Positions 35,195 through 40,394 of a DNA stretch of 40,394 bases are shown in pieces. This DNA is from Gordonia otitidis NBRC 100426 (GTDB lineage Bacteria > Actinomycetota > Actinomycetes > Mycobacteriales > Mycobacteriaceae): contig NZ_BAFB01000113.1 in NCBI RefSeq assembly GCF_000248075.1, positions 1-40,394 of the forward strand. The letters are read 5' to 3'. The position numbers and the translations under genes are program-made. The stretch's first letter is position 1. Each line of letters starts with the position of its first letter. Below the pieces are notes generated by a model. That model was not told the DNA's origin. It did not search any database and worked only from the letters and a program-made list of their open reading frames with translations.

Positions 35195-36232
35195 ATGTCC
35201 CGACTGAGCACTCGCTATCGCGTCAGCGGCGCCGACCTCCCCTTCGGCAATCCCCTGGCCGGGCACGGCGTGGCCATGGAAGGCTACTTCTGGCGGTTCA
35301 CTCAACCCGACCGTGGCCGCACGCTCATCGCCCTATGCGGCGTGAACACGGCTGCCAACGGCGACCGCTGGGCCACGATAGGGCTGGCTTCCCACCCGAA
35401 CAGAGTGCTCCGCACCAGCGCACATCCTGGCGCGCAAGACAATCCACACGCTCTCGAGGTCGCCGCCAACTCAGCCTTTCGCGCCGACACGAATGAGCTC
35501 CACGTCGACTTGGGTCCCGACGCGCGTCTCGACGTCCGCGTCGACGATCCGGTGCCGTGGCCGCGTCGAGCCTACGGCGCCTCCGGACTGTTCCATTCCA
35601 TACCGGGGCTCAACCAGTACTGGTCTCCGTGGCTGCTCGGTGGCCGCGCGAGCGGTACCGCAGCCGTCGGCGATGAGACCTGGAATCTCGACGGCGCCCA
35701 GGTGTACGCCGAAAAGAACTGGGGTCGTGAGGGATTCCCCGAGAGCTGGTGGTGGGGTCAGGCCCAGGGTTTCACCGAACCGACGGCGTGCGTGGCCTTT
35801 GCAGGCGGAACCGTCCGTGCGGGGCCATTGAAGACAGAGGTCACCGTCATCGTCGTCCTCCTACCCGACGGACGCCTGATACGCGTCGGCGACCCGCTGA
35901 TCTCACCCGTCCGCGCACAGGTCACCGACGAATCGTGGTCGCTGCACAGCACAGGGCGTCGGTACGTCGTTCACGTCGAAGGGTCTGGTCGTTTGGGCGA
36001 TGCGCACGTCTTGCCGGTGCCCCTCCCCAGCCAGCGACGCAACATCCCCGGCGCGATCGAGCATCTCGGCGCACATATGACTGTCGAGGTTCGACGCCGC
36101 GACGGTCGGGTGGTCTGGAGTGGCGAATCCAACCTGGCCGCACTGGAACACGGTGGCATCGCCCGAGCGAAAGCAGAAATCCTGCGTCGCGGCGGCACCG
36201 CGAGCGACACCGACGCTCCCCCGATCCCCTGA
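35195..36232 (+). CDS. Tocopherol cyclase family protein (PF14249-like)
   Basis: A 345-residue protein without signal peptide or membrane segment. The segment AQVYAEKNWGREGFPESWWWGQAQGF (about 169-193) is the hallmark of the tocopherol cyclase family, together with GYFWRFTQPDRGRTL near 30 and SGLFHSIPGLNQYWSPWLLGGRA near 130. GAGGAG six bases upstream fixes the ATG 35195. In plants and cyanobacteria this fold closes the chromanol ring of tocopherol. In bacteria without tocopherol the role of such proteins is not known, so only the family is claimed. A lipid or quinone-related function is a guess. It is about as long as the cyclase domain of VTE1. Confidence 0.8.
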   Translation: MSRLSTRYRVSGADLPFGNPLAGHGVAMEGYFWRFTQPDRGRTLIALCGVNTAANGDRWATIGLASHPNRVLRTSAHPGAQDNPHALEVAANSAFRADTNELHVDLGPDARLDVRVDDPVPWPRRAYGASGLFHSIPGLNQYWSPWLLGGRASGTAAVGDETWNLDGAQVYAEKNWGREGFPESWWWGQAQGFTEPTACVAFAGGTVRAGPLKTEVTVIVVLLPDGRLIRVGDPLISPVRAQVTDESWSLHSTGRRYVVHVEGSGRLGDAHVLPVPLPSQRRNIPGAIEHLGAHMTVEVRRRDGRVVWSGESNLAALEHGGIARAKAEILRRGGTASDTDAPPIP

Positions 36233-36364
36233 ATCCTCGGACCCGCGCCGCGTTCACACCCGAACGCATCCACCCCGGCTCCACAGGCCGATCTGCTTCG
36301 AGCCGTCGCTCGCGCGAATGAGGACGTCGAACCACTCGTTTGCCCGATAGGTAGCATCCCCGGC

Positions 36365-37138
36365 GTGCGCAGAACCCCCGACCCCGACGCCCGAAAAGTC
36401 ACAGCGTCAGCAGCTGACCAGCCAGGGGGCACGACCAAGCACCGCGGTTGGGTCGACTGGGTGGTCACCGGCCTTGGCCTCGGTGCACTGCTCGGAGCGT
36501 CCGCCGTCGCCCTGATGGTGATCCTGTTCGGTACCGAGAACCTGGTCGACAGGTCGATGACGGGCGGCAAGGTCCGCTTCAGCGACATCCGGCTCACCGT
36601 CAACACGGCGACGATGGTGCTGTCCCTGGTCGTTGTCGCGCTGACGGTCGTCGCCGTGCTCACGCGTTCGAATACTGCCCGGTACACCGCGAAACTCGTG
36701 TGCCTCGTCGCGCTGCTCTGCCAGGCCCTCGTGGGCCTGTTCTACTTCACTCACGCGCCGTCGATGAACGACGCGGACATCCACGGCACCGGCTACGGCG
36801 GCACACTCGCCGCATTCTGGGTGGCGCTCGTTGGGCTTCTTCTTCTGCCCTTCGGCCTCGCAGGGCGCGCACCCCGCACGTCGACGACGCGCGGAGTCGC
36901 CCTGGCCGCAGTGATCGCGCTCGTTGCAGCGGCAACCGCGACAGCGGTCTTCGCGCCGCCGACAGCCGGTGCCGAAGATCAGATGATCGAGATCGATCTC
37001 GGTGACCGCCATCAGGTTTCGACGCCTCTTCCCACTGCTGTCGTTGGCGAGCCGCGTCAGTTCGCCGACGGCGTCGTAGCCGCATACCCGGTGGGTCCAG
37101 GTTTCGTGACGGTCGACGCGGCCGGGCTTTACGATTAA
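36365..37138 (+). CDS. Membrane part of a membrane-anchored PQQ-propeller protein, cut by an in-frame stop
   Basis: The GTG at 36365 opens 257 codons: a hydrophilic start, then five hydrophobic segments (about 32-56, 77-100, 104-127, 148-170, 175-200) and the beginning of a propeller domain (TAVVGEPRQFADGVVAAYPVGPGFVTVDAAGLYD). Translation ends at TAA (37136-37138) inside what should be the first propeller blade. The same frame stays open after it (PSSLTMYNGDDLTTRWNL) to 38089, which makes this a nonsense split of one gene. The intact tandem paralogue at 38086-39660 has the same layout. The ribosome binding site is weak (GATAGG). Confidence 0.7.
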   Translation: MRRTPDPDARKVTASAADQPGGTTKHRGWVDWVVTGLGLGALLGASAVALMVILFGTENLVDRSMTGGKVRFSDIRLTVNTATMVLSLVVVALTVVAVLTRSNTARYTAKLVCLVALLCQALVGLFYFTHAPSMNDADIHGTGYGGTLAAFWVALVGLLLLPFGLAGRAPRTSTTRGVALAAVIALVAAATATAVFAPPTAGAEDQMIEIDLGDRHQVSTPLPTAVVGEPRQFADGVVAAYPVGPGFVTVDAAGLYD

Positions 37139-37153
37139 CCGAGCAGTCTGACG

Positions 37154-38089
37154 ATGTACAACGGCGACGACCTCACCACCAGATGGAACCTGCGAGTGGT
37201 CGGCAATCCTTCCCCCTCGATACGCGTCCACGTCGTCACCGCCAAGGGAATCGTTGCGGTCACCGTCGGCGGATTCCCCGGAGGGACGAGATCATTCGGT
37301 ATCGACGCGACAACCGGCGAGAGAATATGGAAGAACTCGACAACGTTGTCGCTTCCACGAGCGAACTCGGATCGCGATGTCGAGGGTGACCCACAGGTTC
37401 ATCACCTCCTGGAGGCAACGGACGACAGCACCGTTCGCGAGTACGACCCCACGTCCGGCCAACTGCGCTGGAGCCACGACGCGGGAACGACGTGCAGCAT
37501 CGACGACGTCAGAGATCTGGACGACACCGTCGAGCTCACGCTCACCTGCCCCGACGGCAGTCACACCCGCGTACTCGACGCGAACACCGGCGCAGTGCTC
37601 CCGAGCCGCCCGGAGCGCGACGCGCGCGACCCCGACCGACCACCACTACCGGAGGGATATCACTACGTCGCCGACCAGCAGGATCAGTACCCTGCCGCTA
37701 TCGCGGACGCGACCGGCAAGCATGTCGCGGAGTTAACTGACAAGCGAATCATCAACTGCGACAACGCCTCCAAGAACTGCATCGCAGAACCGGCCAACCG
37801 TGGGGAAATCGAACTCATCTCGCTCGCCGCACCCACCACTCCTCTGCTATTTCCGGTCGAGGGCAGCTACTCCTCCTCGCTCTTCCTGCACGATCAACTC
37901 CTGATCGCCACCCTTTCCTGGGACGGGAGTCAGCCGCGCTCGGCATCCACGGGACAGATCACCACGGTCGACCTGCGCGCGGGCACCCATGAGAGCCGAC
38001 CTGGCCGGGCGGAGTCGATGGAACCCTTCCCAGGCGGTGTCGTCATGGGCTTCGACGACACCATCTCCACGATGCGAGGTACCCGATGA
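37154..38089 (+). CDS. Propeller part of the split PQQ-like repeat protein
   Basis: This 311-codon frame continues the upstream gene in the same reading frame behind the TAA at 37136. It encodes PQQ/WD-like blade units such as SFGIDATTGERIWKNSTTL and VREYDPTSGQLRWSHDAG, with CSIDDVRDLDDTVELTLTC suggesting a disulphide outside the cell. The ATG at 37154 has no good ribosome binding site and no signal peptide, so a free product would not reach the surface. If not expressed by readthrough, this is dead sequence or the result of a base error. Its stop overlaps the ATG of the next gene by 4 bp (ATGA). Confidence 0.65.
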   Translation: MYNGDDLTTRWNLRVVGNPSPSIRVHVVTAKGIVAVTVGGFPGGTRSFGIDATTGERIWKNSTTLSLPRANSDRDVEGDPQVHHLLEATDDSTVREYDPTSGQLRWSHDAGTTCSIDDVRDLDDTVELTLTCPDGSHTRVLDANTGAVLPSRPERDARDPDRPPLPEGYHYVADQQDQYPAAIADATGKHVAELTDKRIINCDNASKNCIAEPANRGEIELISLAAPTTPLLFPVEGSYSSSLFLHDQLLIATLSWDGSQPRSASTGQITTVDLRAGTHESRPGRAESMEPFPGGVVMGFDDTISTMRGTR

Positions 38090-39660
38090 CCGCTCAGAGT
38101 GATCGCGACGACGTGGCGGCGCCGTCGGAGGACGCACAACCGACGGACGAATCGACTGCGTCACCGACGCAGGGTGCGCCCGTCGAGTCGAACGTCGTCA
38201 GTGCGCCGGTGCTCGTCGGCTTCTCGATATCGCTCGCGTTGCTCGCACTTGCTTTCGGGGTGACCTCGCTGATACTCCGAACCGATCTCCACCTCGCCGG
38301 TGCGCCGGGTGCGATCGCACGGGCGCTCGCATTCGGCGCTCTCATCGCTGGTGCTCTCGCACTGCTTGCGCTGTCGGTCCGCAGGCGAGCGTGGACCGCG
38401 GAATGGTGGTCGGCGAGCCTGCCGTCGGTTGCGATCATGGCCGTGATCGCGGTGATTGCCTGCGTTGTCGCAGGATCGAAGAACCGCGATGTCACAAGAC
38501 TTTTCGACAGCCATGGTGCGTTCGTCTACGCGATCGTCGCGGCTGTGTGTGGTTCGGTCGCACTGTGCACAGTCGCTGCGCTGCCCATCTCCGCACCACG
38601 TCGGGCCCGGACCAGCGCTGTCGTCGCTCTTCTCGTCATCGCACTCGTCGTGCCGTCGACGATCACCCTCGCACGCTCGTACGCGAATCCGTGGCGGCCG
38701 CACCTCGCCGCGGCCGAGCCGACGGCGCCACTGCCGACCGATGTCACCGAAGTCGCCTACCGCACAAGGCTGAATGGAGACGGCCGAGACCCACTCGCTC
38801 GCGCTGGTGACGGATTCGTGGCGGTTTACGACAACACGGTGACAGCCTACGACGGGCGCACCGGATCACCCCGATGGTCGTTCGATTTCGCTGATCTCAC
38901 CGTCGATGATCAGGACGGGCCTCAGGTCACACTCGCCGTCGAACCCGACGGAACCGTGTCGGCGCGCCGCGCGAACATCACCGTCGGACTCGACCCCGTC
39001 ACCGGCGAGATCCGTTCGCGCTCCGTCGACGACAGCCATGCGGATCAGTCCTACGAGGACTGCCCTGGTGTAGAAACACACGCTGCACAGGCGAGGTGCC
39101 TCGACGGACAGCTCGAGCTGACCGATCGTACGACGGGTGCACCCATTCGTCTGCAGTCCGACCTGCCCTCGGGCAACGTCGTCCACGTTGCCGCGGTCTC
39201 CGAGGATGAGTTCGCGGTTCTCGTCGCGCCGGGAAGCTCGGCGGACTCAGCACACGTCGTCGTGATCAACGATCGCGGGCAGCAGGTCGACTCCGCACCG
39301 GTGCCCGGCAGCGTCGGGCAGCTCGCACGCGGCCCGCGCGGTACGGTCGTTCTCATCCCCACAGATGTGTCGGCCGATTCGGTATTCGTGCGCTCATACG
39401 CACAGCGTCACACGGTGGAAGTGCCTGCTTATCCCGCACGTCGGCCAGGTGACTTCGCACTCGTCGGTGACCACATCGTCGCCACGCTCGACGGTCGCAG
39501 CCTCTCGAGAGTCGACCCGCTCACCGGCGCTGTGCAAGCCGTCGACGTCGCGACCTGCACCGGTTCCCAGTACATCCGCCAGGTGCTGACCGTGCCCGGT
39601 TCCGTCATCGCAGTATGCGAACTGTCGTCCGGGACATTTGACATCATCGGCCTCCGTTAA
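38086..39660 (+). CDS. Membrane-anchored PQQ-like beta-propeller protein, intact paralogue
   Basis: A 524-residue protein with a hydrophilic, Asp/Thr-rich start (1-35), about four to five membrane helices (38-65, 75-100, 110-130, 145-165, 172-190) and an extracellular PQQ-repeat propeller (about 215-524), with units like VTAYDGRTGSPRWSF, ITVGLDPVTGEIRSR and LSRVDPLTGAVQAVD. Paired Cys (YEDCPGV...ARCLDG and DVATCTG...AVCELS) suggest disulphides. Such proteins may sense or bind ligands at the cell surface; no function is known to me. It is coupled to the split paralogue by a 4-bp overlap, a recent-looking tandem duplication with strong divergence. Confidence 0.82.
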   Translation: MTAQSDRDDVAAPSEDAQPTDESTASPTQGAPVESNVVSAPVLVGFSISLALLALAFGVTSLILRTDLHLAGAPGAIARALAFGALIAGALALLALSVRRRAWTAEWWSASLPSVAIMAVIAVIACVVAGSKNRDVTRLFDSHGAFVYAIVAAVCGSVALCTVAALPISAPRRARTSAVVALLVIALVVPSTITLARSYANPWRPHLAAAEPTAPLPTDVTEVAYRTRLNGDGRDPLARAGDGFVAVYDNTVTAYDGRTGSPRWSFDFADLTVDDQDGPQVTLAVEPDGTVSARRANITVGLDPVTGEIRSRSVDDSHADQSYEDCPGVETHAAQARCLDGQLELTDRTTGAPIRLQSDLPSGNVVHVAAVSEDEFAVLVAPGSSADSAHVVVINDRGQQVDSAPVPGSVGQLARGPRGTVVLIPTDVSADSVFVRSYAQRHTVEVPAYPARRPGDFALVGDHIVATLDGRSLSRVDPLTGAVQAVDVATCTGSQYIRQVLTVPGSVIAVCELSSGTFDIIGLR

Positions 39661-39676
39661 CTGCTCGGCATGATCG

Positions 39677-40394
<718 letters not shown>

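Overview
The window looks like chromosome from a high-GC mycolic-acid actinobacterium, most likely the Gordonia/Williamsia/Rhodococcus group. This is inferred from strong G+C bias, many GTG starts, an F420-type PPOX oxidoreductase, a SigK-like ECF sigma factor, HspR-type (HAIR-like) sites before clpB and a kdpFABC-DE arrangement. The genus is not proven.

Region 1 (1-16743) is an accessory catabolic locus. A six-gene + strand operon (1413-10989) encodes a class III aminotransferase, a FAD/Fe-S 2-hydroxyacid oxidase, a succinate-semialdehyde-type aldehyde dehydrogenase, an ectoine-hydrolase-like (DoeA/EutD) M24 protein, a class I/II aminotransferase and an M20 deacylase. A D-2-hydroxyacid dehydrogenase gene diverges from it. 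Then follow, on the - strand, a TetR regulator, a ProP-like MHS permease, a GntR/FCD regulator, a DUF3830 (cyclophilin-like) protein and an amidase, with a divergent Asp/Glu-racemase/maleate-isomerase gene. The motif ATTGTTGACAAT occurs before the aminotransferase operon and in the amidase/racemase divergent promoter. A one-base variant lies before a second racemase-family gene 10 kb away (26182-26952). The simplest reading is one GntR-controlled regulon that takes up and degrades an ectoine-like or other N-acylated amino compound. The substrate is inferred.

Region 2 (16688-25215) is a complete potassium-uptake locus, kdpF-A-B-C-D-E on the - strand. It is preceded by an overlapping 30-codon membrane microprotein gene. 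kdpA carries an in-frame tandem-repeat insertion.

Region 3 (25216-30164) holds a two-TM hypothetical protein, a PPOX oxidoreductase, the second racemase-family gene, a DNA-3-methyladenine glycosylase, a fused dihydroxyacetone kinase and a SigK-like sigma factor with no anti-sigma gene beside it. Region 4 (30202-40394) holds a strong terminator, clpB with HAIR-like sites, a LysR regulator and NAD-binding epimerase pair, a tocopherol-cyclase-family protein, two tandem membrane-anchored PQQ-propeller paralogues (the first split by an in-frame TAA) and the C-terminal part of an acyl-CoA synthetase running off the right edge.
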